The notes under the pieces are model-generated. The model had not been told where the DNA came from. It made no database searches and saw only the letters and a list, made by a program, of their open reading frames with translations. A program made the translations under genes and the position numbers. Shown one piece after another: positions 50,542 through 59,251 of a DNA stretch of 64,000 bases (the stretch's first letter is position 1; every line of letters starts with the position of its first letter). Source of the stretch: CAMLHU01 sp049680185 (GTDB taxonomy: Bacteria; Gemmatimonadota; Gemmatimonadetes; Gemmatimonadales; GWC2-71-9); assembly GCA_049680185.1 (NCBI GenBank), contig JBAUHI010000024.1, positions 90,350 to 154,349 of the forward strand, written 5' to 3'.

Positions 50542-52455
50542 TCACACCGGCGTTGGCGTTCGTTCTCGGGGCGAGCGGAGTCCCAGTTCCACCTCGTCCT
50601 GGGCGGCGACGAGGCGTTCGACGGCCTCAGACACCTCAGCGGCGATGTTGAGATGTGTGGTAAGCCCGTCGACCGTGAGCGCGCCGACGTGGAGGCGGAG
50701 GAGGTTGAGTCGGATCGTCTCAAGGGCGCCAACAGCATCCGCGAGACGTTCCTGGACGGCATCGCGGACCGACCGGATCTCGACGTACTCCTCTGACGCA
50801 GCGTGCTCACCGGCGGCGCCGAGCGCATCCTGGAGCCCGTCGAGCTTCCCCCGGAGTGCCTGGGCATCCCGCTGCAGCCGCTGGAGCAGTTGCGGAAGAT
50901 CGCCGAGCGCGTGGCGAGTGACCTTGGGCAGGCTTTCGTAGAGCTGCTCAGCGGCCATGCCGAGTGAGAGTTCGGTAGCGCGGTGCGTCATCGCCAGGCC
51001 GATCGCCCGCCGCCCGACGAACGGCCGTGCGAGTGCAAAAGCCCACCTCCCCACCCAACTCCGCCAAACCCGGTCCCAAAACTCGGCATCGATGTCGGTG
51101 ACGCGCTGCCGCAGCGACAGGTATCCGACCACGCTGACTGATGCCGCGATGACAGATCCGGACAGCACCATCGAGAGCCCCATCACCGCGCCAGGGATCC
51201 GCCAACCGGCGAGCAGGACCGTGAGGAGGGTGGCCATGGAGGCGGCGGCCAGGATCCCTGCCCATTGGGCGATCCGCTTGAGAGCTCGCTCCAGTCGCCT
51301 TGGTGCGGCGAGAAGACCGTTCCCCCGTTCCTCGCGGGCCAGCTCGATCTCCGCCTTGAACGCCGGCGCCACATCGGCTTGGGTGTATCCGAGGAGCCTG
51401 AGCCGACGCGCAGCGTTGGCCAGATACAGAGTCGGCGTGACCGTAGCCCAGACGATGAACGTCACGAGCGCCCACGCGGGTCCCACGGTGACGGAGGCGA
51501 CGCCGGCCGCAGTGTAGAGGCCGAAGAACGCCAGTATCGCGCCGCCCCCATCGATCCGACCGTTCCGCTTGGCGAACGCCCGGAGCGGACCTGGCAACTC
51601 CCGTCGCTGTTCGAGGGCCACGCTCAACTGATCGGCGACCGCTCGGGCGGTCGCTGGGCGCTCGTCGGGATCCTTGGCCAGGCAGCGTTCGATGAGCTGC
51701 GCGAGCTTCCGCGGCACCGGAAGTCCCAGCGACGTGAGCGAGGGCGCCGGCTCCGTCACCTGCCGGGCCAGGATCTGGGTGGCGGTCCCGCCTTCGAACG
51801 GCGTCCGCCCCGCAAACGCATAGAACGCCGTTGCGCCGAGGCCGTAGAGATCGCTCCGGGCATCGATGAGGCCACCGAGGGCCTGCTCAGGACTCATGAA
51901 CTCCGGCGTACCCGAGATCCCGGTGTCGGCCAAGTCTCCTGCCGCCGCGGCGATCCCGAAGTCCACCACCAGCGCCCGCCCGGTCGCCGTTTCAAGCAGG
52001 ATGTTGTCGGGCTTGACGTCGCGATGCACCAATCCCTGGTCGTGCGCATACGCCAGCGCCCACGCCGCCTCCCGCAACACCCGGGTCCCTTCCGAGGTCG
52101 GCAACGGTCCCCGTGCCTCCACCCGCTGGGTGAGGGTCTGGCCGTCGATGAACGCCATCACGAAGTACACGAACCCTTCCGTCTCGGCGACGGAGTGGAT
52201 CGGCGTGATGTTGGGATGGGAGAGCTTGGCGGCGAGCCGCGCCTCCCGCAGGAAGCGCTCCCGGAGCGCCGGGACGGCGGCGCGGTCGGGAGGGAGGAGC
52301 TTGATGGCCACCAGCCGGTCAAGATGGACCTCGCGCGCGAGGTAGACGACACCCATCCCGCCACGGCCGAGCTCGCGATCGATCGAGTAGCGCCCTGCCA
52401 AGGCCGATTGGAAGGCGAGGAAGAGAGGATCGACCGTGGCAGGGAGATGGGCCAT
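50542..52455 (-). CDS. membrane Ser/Thr protein kinase (PknB type)
   Basis: A 637-residue kinase. Glycine loop GRGGMGVVYLA is at 30-40 and lysine K52 follows in VAIKLLPP. HRDVKPDNILL, DFGIAAA and GTPEFMSPEQAL complete a canonical active kinase domain to about 285. Several membrane helices follow (about 310-360 and 420-490), then a helical C-terminal region with coiled-coil character. There is no PASTA repeat. ATG 52455 is chosen because TAGCTT lies 5 nt upstream; an upstream in-frame start has no such support. Confidence 0.92.
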   Translation of the reverse strand: MAHLPATVDPLFLAFQSALAGRYSIDRELGRGGMGVVYLAREVHLDRLVAIKLLPPDRAAVPALRERFLREARLAAKLSHPNITPIHSVAETEGFVYFVMAFIDGQTLTQRVEARGPLPTSEGTRVLREAAWALAYAHDQGLVHRDVKPDNILLETATGRALVVDFGIAAAAGDLADTGISGTPEFMSPEQALGGLIDARSDLYGLGATAFYAFAGRTPFEGGTATQILARQVTEPAPSLTSLGLPVPRKLAQLIERCLAKDPDERPATARAVADQLSVALEQRRELPGPLRAFAKRNGRIDGGGAILAFFGLYTAAGVASVTVGPAWALVTFIVWATVTPTLYLANAARRLRLLGYTQADVAPAFKAEIELAREERGNGLLAAPRRLERALKRIAQWAGILAAASMATLLTVLLAGWRIPGAVMGLSMVLSGSVIAASVSVVGYLSLRQRVTDIDAEFWDRVWRSWVGRWAFALARPFVGRRAIGLAMTHRATELSLGMAAEQLYESLPKVTRHALGDLPQLLQRLQRDAQALRGKLDGLQDALGAAGEHAASEEYVEIRSVRDAVQERLADAVGALETIRLNLLRLHVGALTVDGLTTHLNIAAEVSEAVERLVAAQDEVELGLRSPRERTPTPV

Positions 52456-52460
52456 GCTGG

Positions 52461-52466
52461 AAGCTA
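52461..52466 (-). promoter_or_regulatory. -10 hexamer TAGCTT for the kinase gene (leaderless)
   Basis: TAGCTT, CCAGC, then ATG at 52455; this decides the start. Confidence 0.55.
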
Positions 52467-52534
52467 CGGGCCGGGCAGATGGTCGGGTAGGCGGGGGGAT
52501 CGGCGATACGGTGGTGAGGGGGCCCATCGCTCGT

Positions 52535-52652
52535 GGGGGTCACCTGCGGCGACCGCATCTCCTCATCGTAGGTCCCTCGCTCCGCTCGGGATGTCGCTTC
52601 GCGTCACCTCACCCCCTGTCCCCCTCTCCTCATACGAGGAGAGCGGGAACGC
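52535..52652. repeat. palindromic intergenic repeats between kinase and AhpD-like genes
   Basis: GGGGGTCACCTGCGGCGACC at 52535-52554, GGTCCCTCGCTCCGCTCGGGAT at about 52572-52593 (the inverse of the GAGCGGAGCGAGGGACC unit), and CCCCTCTCCTCATACGAGGAGAG hairpin at about 52620-52645. Confidence 0.65.
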
Positions 52653-52666
52653 CGGGTACCGTTCGA

Positions 52667-53134
52667 TCACGTCGCCGGCTTCAACGCCGATCGATACGAT
52701 CCCGGCGGTATCCGTGCGGCGATCGAGAGCCGGTTCCACCCGTTGATCGCCACGACACAGAAGGTGATATCGGCAAGGTCGCGCTCGGAGAAGTGCGTCC
52801 GCGCCTCCTCATACGCGGCATCCGGCACCTGGTCCACCGATACCAGCGTCACCGCCTCGGCCCACGCAAGCGCCGCGCGTTCCGGGTCGGTGTAGTAGGG
52901 ACATTCGCGCCACGCTTCGAGCGAGTAGAGCCGCTGCTCGGTCTCTCCCAGGGCGCGCAGGTCCTTCGAGTGCATGTCGAGACAGTAGGCACAGCGGTTG
53001 ATCTGGGACACTCGGAACTTGAGCAGGTGCAGGAGCTTCTGGTCCACCGGCACGGTCTCGAGATACTTCTCGAGCGCGCCCATCGCCTCGTACACGCCGG
53101 GGGCGCTTTTCGCGTAGTTGAAGCGGGGTTTCAT
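52667..53134 (-). CDS. carboxymuconolactone decarboxylase / AhpD-like protein
   Basis: A 155-residue all-helical AhpD-core protein. The redox motif CAYCLDMH places cysteines at 48 and 51 and histidine at 55, in SQINRCAYCLDMHSKDLR. FCVVAINGWNRLSIAARIPPG at the end is typical of the alkylhydroperoxidase subgroup. It may reduce peroxides. ATG 53134 overlaps the EamA stop (ATGA), so the two genes are coupled. Confidence 0.9.
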   Translation of the reverse strand: MKPRFNYAKSAPGVYEAMGALEKYLETVPVDQKLLHLLKFRVSQINRCAYCLDMHSKDLRALGETEQRLYSLEAWRECPYYTDPERAALAWAEAVTLVSVDQVPDAAYEEARTHFSERDLADITFCVVAINGWNRLSIAARIPPGSYRSALKPAT

Positions 53135-54027
53135 GACTTCTCCTGAGCCAGGGTGGGAACGGCCACCGGGCGCGACCGGTTCATCAGCCACGCGCCGGCG
53201 AGGCAGACGGCACCCCCGACGATCGAGAGGGAGTGCACGCTTTCGCCACGGATGAGGACGCCGAGGAGGAGCGCCACCGGTGGCATCAGGAAGGTAGCCG
53301 CGGAAGCGCGGCCGGCGCCGAGCCGGCCGGCGGCGGTCGCCATCAGCACGTGAGCGATGGCGGTGCCGAAGGCGCCCAGCGCCAGGAGCGAGAGGAGGGG
53401 CGCCAAGGTCCAGTGCGCGTGCAGGAGGTCGTGCACGCCGAGGGGTGCGGTCAGGACCACCGCGACCATCTGCGCGCGCCAGATGACGGGAATGGCACCG
53501 TGCTTCACCTGGAGCGGCCGCGCGACGTTGAGCGCGAATCCGTACGATACGAGGGCGATGAGGATCATCCCCACACCCAGTGTGCTGCTGGAGCCTTCGC
53601 CGACGGCGGGCAGGGCGACGAGGGTCACCCCCGCGATCCCGATCGCGAGCCCCCCCACCATCCCCGCGGGAGGGAGCTTCCGGGCAATGACCGCGGCGAC
53701 GATGACGGCAAAGAGGGAGGTCCCTCCGTTGAGCATCCCGGTGAGCGCCGAACTCACATGCTGTTCGGCGTAAGGGAACATCGAGAGCGGGAAGGCGAGC
53801 CAGAGGACGCCCAGCGCCCCGATCGCGAGCCACTCCGACCGGGCGACCTTCTTCCACGCCTGCGGAAAGCAGGAGAGGGTGACAAAGCCGACGGCGATCC
53901 GGGCGAAGGTGACCCCGTTCGGCCCCACCGCCTCGAGCCCCTCGGCGATGAAGAGGAACGACGCGCCCCAGATGAGGCCGGGGATGAGGATGTAGAGCCA
54001 GTCAGTCGCGGCGGGAGGTTTGGTCAT
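53131..54027 (-). CDS. EamA/DMT-family transporter
   Basis: A 298-residue protein with ten predicted membrane helices in two EamA repeats (IPGLIWGASFLFIAEGLEAV; VSYGFALNVARPLQV). It exports or imports small metabolites; substrate unknown. A TATTTT hexamer 5 nt upstream of the ATG marks its promoter. It is the last gene of normal composition before the AT-richer island. Confidence 0.9.
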   Translation of the reverse strand: MTKPPAATDWLYILIPGLIWGASFLFIAEGLEAVGPNGVTFARIAVGFVTLSCFPQAWKKVARSEWLAIGALGVLWLAFPLSMFPYAEQHVSSALTGMLNGGTSLFAVIVAAVIARKLPPAGMVGGLAIGIAGVTLVALPAVGEGSSSTLGVGMILIALVSYGFALNVARPLQVKHGAIPVIWRAQMVAVVLTAPLGVHDLLHAHWTLAPLLSLLALGAFGTAIAHVLMATAAGRLGAGRASAATFLMPPVALLLGVLIRGESVHSLSIVGGAVCLAGAWLMNRSRPVAVPTLAQEKS

Positions 54028-54032
54028 GTCGA

Positions 54033-54038
54033 AAAATA
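54033..54038 (-). promoter_or_regulatory. -10 hexamer TATTTT for the EamA gene (leaderless)
   Basis: TATTTT, TCGAC, then ATG at 54027. Confidence 0.5.
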
Positions 54039-54180
54039 GAAGCGGTCAGATACGGGGGGCCACCCGAAAGTTGCGGGAGTTACCACCGGATGGGGGGATC
54101 GCCTGCGGCCAACCCGTCGATTGCCACCGCACTGCCCGGTGCGATTTCAAAGCGCGGCACTGGCTCATTTCCGCACACAG

Positions 54181-56748
54181 CTAAGATGGCTGTAGCTTGG
54201 CCACATCTCCATCCGGAAGTGTCTCAACTTCCTCAATAATTCTCATAGCCCGGCCATTTGGCCAACAGCTCGCATGAATCCGTTCAACCCTCACCGGCCC
54301 CGATTGAACTCCGCCAATCAGCATGATCGGCTCATCAGTTAGGTACTGCGGCTCCTCGGCAATCGCACTCAGCGACTCAGCATCACGTGCGGACGGATAT
54401 GGCACAGCTTCGAGGTGAGTGTGCCACTCACCCAAGTATTGCCCACGTTCTTCGAGCTTCGAATACGCCTCCTGAAGTCTATCGTTAATGTGATCGGCAT
54501 CATACAGAAAGCGACTTGGCTCCTCGATCGCCCGTGGACCGGCGTCTGTCACCTCAACTATAACGGCAACGTGATCAGGTGTTTCAAATCCAATAAGCGC
54601 GCCGCCAGTCTCTCGATCCGGCTTGGAACATGCTAGCTCAAGGAGTCGCTGTTTCGCGGATTCGGCCAATACCACACGCCCAATTCTCGGCCTAGAGCAC
54701 ACGGGGCATTCGGAGCGAGGGGACACCATGCTGCGCCTGATAGAATACGGCTCCGCGAATCCTCTTGCAGCCAGCTCTGGGATGGGCTCCAGCGACCATA
54801 TCAACGAGTTCCAAAGTATTCCACTACTGCTCTCTCCCGCGGATGCCCCCTGCATTTCATCAAGTACAGCACGTGCTGTCAGAGCAGCAACTAGGCGCAG
54901 GTCTGCGGCACTTCCGGCGAGCACTGGACTTCCGCACTCACGCCCTACGACTTCGCCAACCGCTTCAGGAATGTCAATCCACCCATCCTTGCTAGCAGGT
55001 CCTTCTGCCAGACGTTGAACTAGTACATTGTCGCAAGCCGAAGCGGCGGACTCGATGGCATCTCGTCGATGTAACGCAAGGCATGCCTTACATGCATCAA
55101 CCATTGGTCGCACACGAAATACCCGTGCAGCCTTGCCTCTGCGCAACGCCCTTCCATATATCACCGTCTTGCCAACACGCACAGCAGCTTCGTTCACGAC
55201 GTGTTCGGTGTTGTCATCGGCAATCGTGGACACGGCGAGATCCGCCGATCTGAGCAATTGTTCCAAGAACCCTATTGACGCAGTAGCGCTGGCAGCAACG
55301 GCATTAACGACAACAAACGGATTGTGCTGGAGAATCCTAGCTTTCACTGCATCAACTTTGAATAGCCCAGTGGCGGCGAGACCAGCCGAGTGGCGAATGA
55401 CATTCCCAGACCGCATCCGCTCACAATCCACGAGGGTAATCGTACCAACTCCAGCCTTGCAAAGAATCTCAGCGATATCCCCTCCCAATGCTCCAGTTCC
55501 AAGGAGCACGACATGCTTGCCTGCGACAGATATGGCGTCCGTGCCGTTGCGAACCTCAAGAGAACGCCTACGCAGCTCGTGCCGTCGAATCGCCGTCAGA
55601 GCTCCAGCCCGCAACACATCACGACGTGCGCCCTCTCTTTCAGGCATGGGGACATCTGAGGGAATCCCTTCGTGGGTCCGTATTGCAAGAAATAGCCAAT
55701 CGCATTCATTCTGCTGCTCTCTATCAGGGTACCTTAGCCCTACGTAGACAGTCTCCCCAAGCTCCTCCATGCTTCCGGCACTCGACAACACATTTGCAAT
55801 GGGGTCAGCAACTCCAGTCTGGTCCTTCAAATAATCTTCCAAGGCACGCACTGAACGAAATGGTGGCGGCTCCGTTGGAAGTGTGAACCACGCCCCGGAA
55901 ATAGATGCCTTCTGAAATGGACTCTTCCGCTCCCCTACTACGCATTCGAAAGCGAGTTTCGTATTTGCGACAAACGGGAAGGCAGCCTGAAGTTCGCCAG
56001 ATTGCTCTGTGCGCCATTCAGTCGCAATCTTGCCCCCGTTAGCACCATGGCCTGCAATATGGACACCGAGAAACAAGGATCGCTCGGGCTGCTCCTGCAC
56101 AACGAATGAAGGGATCAGGGGCCAGGTGTCGAAGGTGGGAATTGCATAAAAGACTCCAACCGTACTCGTGGATGGAGCGTAGAACGCCTCACCGATCAGA
56201 ATGTCCTCAGCGAGGGCCGGATAATGCTCCTCCAGCTCTGCCTGAATTGTATCAGGAAACGGATAACCGTCCCGGCCAATTGCTAGGGCACGGAATACTT
56301 GCCGAGCACGATCTAACACCGCCTCGGAGGAGAGCTGCGTTGGGTCAAAGTCAATTCGTCGATCCGCCTCGATGAGGCACAGCGACCCATCTGCCATCTG
56401 GTGACGTTGCCACCCAGGCGGCATCCACCGGACGTTATCTTTACGTGTCAACTCCTCCGGCATCCAGTCCACACCCTGTGGCAGCTTTTGGATAGGTGTG
56501 ATTGACGGGAAGCGATACGGTGTATCAGGTGGATAGACTAGCACGACCGGATAGTGGTGCTTCTCGCTGCCACAATCAATCACCAACTCTCCGGCGAACG
56601 CGAGTCTCCCAAGAGCCAGCGACTTGGCACTCAGGAGAAAATCTGGCGCTCTACGCGTAATCCAACGAACTTCCCTTCGATACCAGTCCGGATAGAGGGT
56701 AATCCAGCTAGTTCCGGGCGAGTCATCACCTGCGATCAAGGCTCGCAC
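54181..56748 (-). CDS. E2-E1-JAB triple fusion: ubiquitin-like conjugation and deconjugation enzyme
   Basis: An 855-residue protein joining three ubiquitin-pathway modules. E2-like domain (about 10-160): YPVVLVYPPDTPYRFPSITP core and catalytic cysteine C124 in ADGSLCLIE. A linker/inactive-looking domain covers about 165-400. E1/ThiF domain (about 405-690): ATP loop GTGALGG at 417-423, VDCERM with D440, zinc pairs C553/C556 and C681/C684, and C605 in GRECGSP as possible catalytic cysteine. JAB/JAMM peptidase (about 700-830): E713 in RETGGALIGF, then HTH at 776-778, S786 and D789. Separate E2-E1 and JAB proteins are known from CBASS (Cap2, Cap3) and Bil/Bub operons. GTG start overlaps the MBL gene end. 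Activity on a given modifier is inferred. Confidence 0.85.
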   Translation of the reverse strand: MRALIAGDDSPGTSWITLYPDWYRREVRWITRRAPDFLLSAKSLALGRLAFAGELVIDCGSEKHHYPVVLVYPPDTPYRFPSITPIQKLPQGVDWMPEELTRKDNVRWMPPGWQRHQMADGSLCLIEADRRIDFDPTQLSSEAVLDRARQVFRALAIGRDGYPFPDTIQAELEEHYPALAEDILIGEAFYAPSTSTVGVFYAIPTFDTWPLIPSFVVQEQPERSLFLGVHIAGHGANGGKIATEWRTEQSGELQAAFPFVANTKLAFECVVGERKSPFQKASISGAWFTLPTEPPPFRSVRALEDYLKDQTGVADPIANVLSSAGSMEELGETVYVGLRYPDREQQNECDWLFLAIRTHEGIPSDVPMPEREGARRDVLRAGALTAIRRHELRRRSLEVRNGTDAISVAGKHVVLLGTGALGGDIAEILCKAGVGTITLVDCERMRSGNVIRHSAGLAATGLFKVDAVKARILQHNPFVVVNAVAASATASIGFLEQLLRSADLAVSTIADDNTEHVVNEAAVRVGKTVIYGRALRRGKAARVFRVRPMVDACKACLALHRRDAIESAASACDNVLVQRLAEGPASKDGWIDIPEAVGEVVGRECGSPVLAGSAADLRLVAALTARAVLDEMQGASAGESSSGILWNSLIWSLEPIPELAARGFAEPYSIRRSMVSPRSECPVCSRPRIGRVVLAESAKQRLLELACSKPDRETGGALIGFETPDHVAVIVEVTDAGPRAIEEPSRFLYDADHINDRLQEAYSKLEERGQYLGEWHTHLEAVPYPSARDAESLSAIAEEPQYLTDEPIMLIGGVQSGPVRVERIHASCWPNGRAMRIIEEVETLPDGDVAKLQPS

Positions 56749-57842
56749 CCCATCTCGTTCCCCATTGGCTTGCTACTGTCTACTCGAGTGATGATTGCAG
56801 CGGACGTCACACTAGCCTTCTTCCCTTTCCCGTCATCGCCATCGCCATCCAATGGATAGGCATCCAACAACTCGCCACCATCGGTGTCGAAAACATGCTG
56901 TCCATCAGAGTAAATGTCATAAATCAAGCACTCCGATCTCTCCCCCAGCACTCGCACATTTTCCACGCTTCCACGAGCAACGTGCTTGCGATAGAGAGCC
57001 ATCGCATCATCATGGGGGTGCCCATGCGGACTCTCAGACTGCTTGGGAGATGAGACGACTACCCAAGTAGGAGAAATGAGTTCAATAGCTCGTTCGAAGG
57101 GCTCTTGATCGTCCTCGGAAGTCTTAAAGAATGTACGAGATCCATGATGCGAGGCATCGAGCACGGTAGCGGATAAGCGGTCGGCATGGTACTCATCGGA
57201 ACCAAGTATATGATCCTTCCACGCCGCCTTGTCAGAATCACCGGTCATAAGTACATACTTGCAGTCACTGCCATATCCGAATCGCAGAACTCCGCAGTAT
57301 TCATGGATTCGAGCGTCGCGGTCATCTCCTTTAAGCGAATCAATTTCTTCCTTTACGTGCTCAGCTGGAGACAGGATATTCACGGTGACAGCGCCAACCC
57401 TACGTATACCTCTAGTTCCCTTGTATTCGATGATTGCATCATCACCTCGCTCTTTCCGAACTCTGTCAATCAAATTCTGTAGCTGCTTGTATGACCCTGC
57501 ATGCTTGTCGCCAGGCTCAAATCCCGTGTGCCATATCTCACGCACCCCGATACGTTTTTGAAGTTCATCCAATCCACATATGTGATCGTTGTGGGGGTGG
57601 GTGTTGATAAATATGTCGAGGGTAGGTTTGCCATCCACCTTGGGAAGAAGGTCTTCCAGCATTCTGACTACATCTACCCCACCTCGCTCAGCGTCTCGAT
57701 TGATGTCGATGAGGGCGTACAGAAACCCGCCCTCTCCATTGGGGATAACATGTAAGGTAGAGTCGCCCTGGCCTACGAACAGAAAGGCTGTTCGAAATAC
57801 ACCGGAATCTGTTGGCCTCAGCACACGTTCAGCGGTGTTCAT
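56736..57842 (-). CDS. ComEC/Rec2-like metallo-beta-lactamase-fold protein of the E2-E1-JAB island
   Basis: A 368-residue stand-alone MBL protein. Motif THPHNDH (HxHxDH) is near residue 80, TGDSD gives the bridging aspartate, and LDASHHGSRTFF the last histidine; this set is that of ComEC-type hydrolases. There are no membrane helices. The C-terminal tail is charged (DGDGDDGKGKKAS). ATG 57842 has GGAGA upstream; a TTG at 57860 would add six residues. Its end overlaps the fusion start by 13 nt, so the two are co-translated. Likely a nuclease or phosphodiesterase. Confidence 0.85.
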   Translation of the reverse strand: MNTAERVLRPTDSGVFRTAFLFVGQGDSTLHVIPNGEGGFLYALIDINRDAERGGVDVVRMLEDLLPKVDGKPTLDIFINTHPHNDHICGLDELQKRIGVREIWHTGFEPGDKHAGSYKQLQNLIDRVRKERGDDAIIEYKGTRGIRRVGAVTVNILSPAEHVKEEIDSLKGDDRDARIHEYCGVLRFGYGSDCKYVLMTGDSDKAAWKDHILGSDEYHADRLSATVLDASHHGSRTFFKTSEDDQEPFERAIELISPTWVVVSSPKQSESPHGHPHDDAMALYRKHVARGSVENVRVLGERSECLIYDIYSDGQHVFDTDGGELLDAYPLDGDGDDGKGKKASVTSAAIITRVDSSKPMGNEMGCEP

Positions 57843-57955
57843 TTCCAGTCTCCGAATCAAGATTGCGCACGTGCTAACATTCTGGCTTGACCGCTACTCA
57901 AAGACTCCAATTCGAATAAGAAGAGAACAAACGAGATTCTCCATTACCCGCTCTC

Positions 57956-58681
57956 CTACGCCTCGAGGTGGTGAGCAACAAACTGAGCGATCACCGCCGA
58001 ATTCCATACCTGCCCATACATCCTGCTACGACTATCAAATGCGACAAAGGCCACAAACAGGCCTGTAGCCAACAGAATTTCACCGCGAGAGGCCGACAGC
58101 GCGGCGAGTCCCACGGAAGTCAGGGTCCAAGCGGCTAACGCCGCAATCGTTGCCACACCGCGGCAGAGCGAACCCGCGGAACGAAAGCGGAGAAGCCTCT
58201 GGCGCTCCTCACCGAGCGTGGAGTACGCGAGATCTATGAGATCTTGGGAAGACAACTTATTCTGAGCGGAAAGGCTCAATTGCCTACGCCAGATGTTCTG
58301 AGCCAATTCGGGCAGAGCAGCAAAGATGGGCTGTTGGGAATCGACATTCGTGTCAACGACCGCCCCGTTACGCGGACCGCCCCTACGCATCTTGTGTGGG
58401 ATTTTTGCCAGATTGCCAGAAATCCGAGCAAGCAACGCAACAAAGGCCCTAGTAACAGTGCAGACTGGACTCGAGATGCCCTGCACAAAGTATCCGGTGA
58501 CATAACACATGCCCACGGTTAGCCAAATATGCGCCATCGCAAACCCGAAGACGTCCTGCCGTGAATGGTCCGTCAGCAATGGCATCGACGCGCCTATCAT
58601 GACCGCCCCCGGCAAAAGCAACCCGATCACTTCGTAGACGAGACGATCCACAACTTCGGCTAACCCCTTCAAGTCGCCCAT
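57956..58681 (-). CDS. four-helix membrane protein of the E2-E1-JAB island
   Basis: A 241-residue protein with two N-terminal helices (about 15-35 and 45-70), a roughly 100-residue charged cytoplasmic segment, and two C-terminal helices (about 172-195 and 199-217). No family recognised. In bacterial defence loci such 2+2 helix proteins are often membrane-disrupting effectors, which is only an analogy here. RBS TTGAGGAC precedes the ATG. It lies 33 bp after the HNH gene and 113 bp before the MBL gene. Confidence 0.75.
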   Translation of the reverse strand: MGDLKGLAEVVDRLVYEVIGLLLPGAVMIGASMPLLTDHSRQDVFGFAMAHIWLTVGMCYVTGYFVQGISSPVCTVTRAFVALLARISGNLAKIPHKMRRGGPRNGAVVDTNVDSQQPIFAALPELAQNIWRRQLSLSAQNKLSSQDLIDLAYSTLGEERQRLLRFRSAGSLCRGVATIAALAAWTLTSVGLAALSASRGEILLATGLFVAFVAFDSRSRMYGQVWNSAVIAQFVAHHLEA

Positions 58682-58714
58682 GGAGTCCTCAAGATGGAAT
58701 GAGGGTCGGCATTC

Positions 58715-59149
58715 TTAAGCAGGATCCTTGGGACGCAAAGAATGCCCGATCACAGCACCAAGCGCGCCAAGTAGCACGGCACCGACCGGGCCCCCGGCAG
58801 TGCCGATGAGGGCGCCAACCGACCCTAATCCCCAAGCGGCACTATTTCGAGCCTGCTTGCGATCTCTTCGAGATAGTGGTGCAGATCGGTATCCGTGCGC
58901 TGCACGGACACTTCGGGTGGGCCTAGTCCCTTTACCCCGATTGCAAGGGATACATGCTGCGTAGAGGTTGTTAGACCTGCTGGTGCCACCGCGCGTCTGA
59001 GGATTCGAATGCTCCACCTCCCAGGCACCGCGTTCGCCAAGAGCCGCGTAGTTTCTGAACGCGAGTTTCTTGCGACACAGGTGGCAGTAGCCACTAGTGC
59101 GATCGTAGATCGCGCTCCGCTCTTTCTTTGTGTATGTCATCTCTGGCAC
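58715..59149 (-). CDS. HNH endonuclease with glycine-zipper C-terminus
   Basis: A 144-residue protein. HNH core: C22 and C25 (YCHLC), H47 in WEVEHSNP, N61 in SNNLYAACIPCNRGKG with C66 and C69. A basic stretch follows. The C-terminus is GLGSVGALIGTAGGPVGAVL with further GxxxG spacing to residue 135, which looks like a membrane-inserting glycine zipper. A nuclease with such a tail is unusual. Start is GTG 59149 or ATG 59140. Confidence 0.82.
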   Translation of the reverse strand: MPEMTYTKKERSAIYDRTSGYCHLCRKKLAFRNYAALGERGAWEVEHSNPQTRGGTSRSNNLYAACIPCNRGKGTRPTRSVRAAHGYRSAPLSRRDRKQARNSAAWGLGSVGALIGTAGGPVGAVLLGALGAVIGHSLRPKDPA

Positions 59150-59251
59150 CAGTCAATTGCGGGTCATACCCGCTGGGAGTAAGTGAATCCCGAGGATCCA
59201 ACGATTAGGATATCTTGAGCAATCCCGACAGCACGAACGCCATCGAGGCTC

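Noticed and set aside
52667..53857. 396-codon frame fusing an upstream Arg/Gly-rich stretch to the AhpD-like protein
   Set aside because: The upstream part is the EamA gene in another frame. The AhpD-like protein begins at ATG 53134 with an ATGA overlap.
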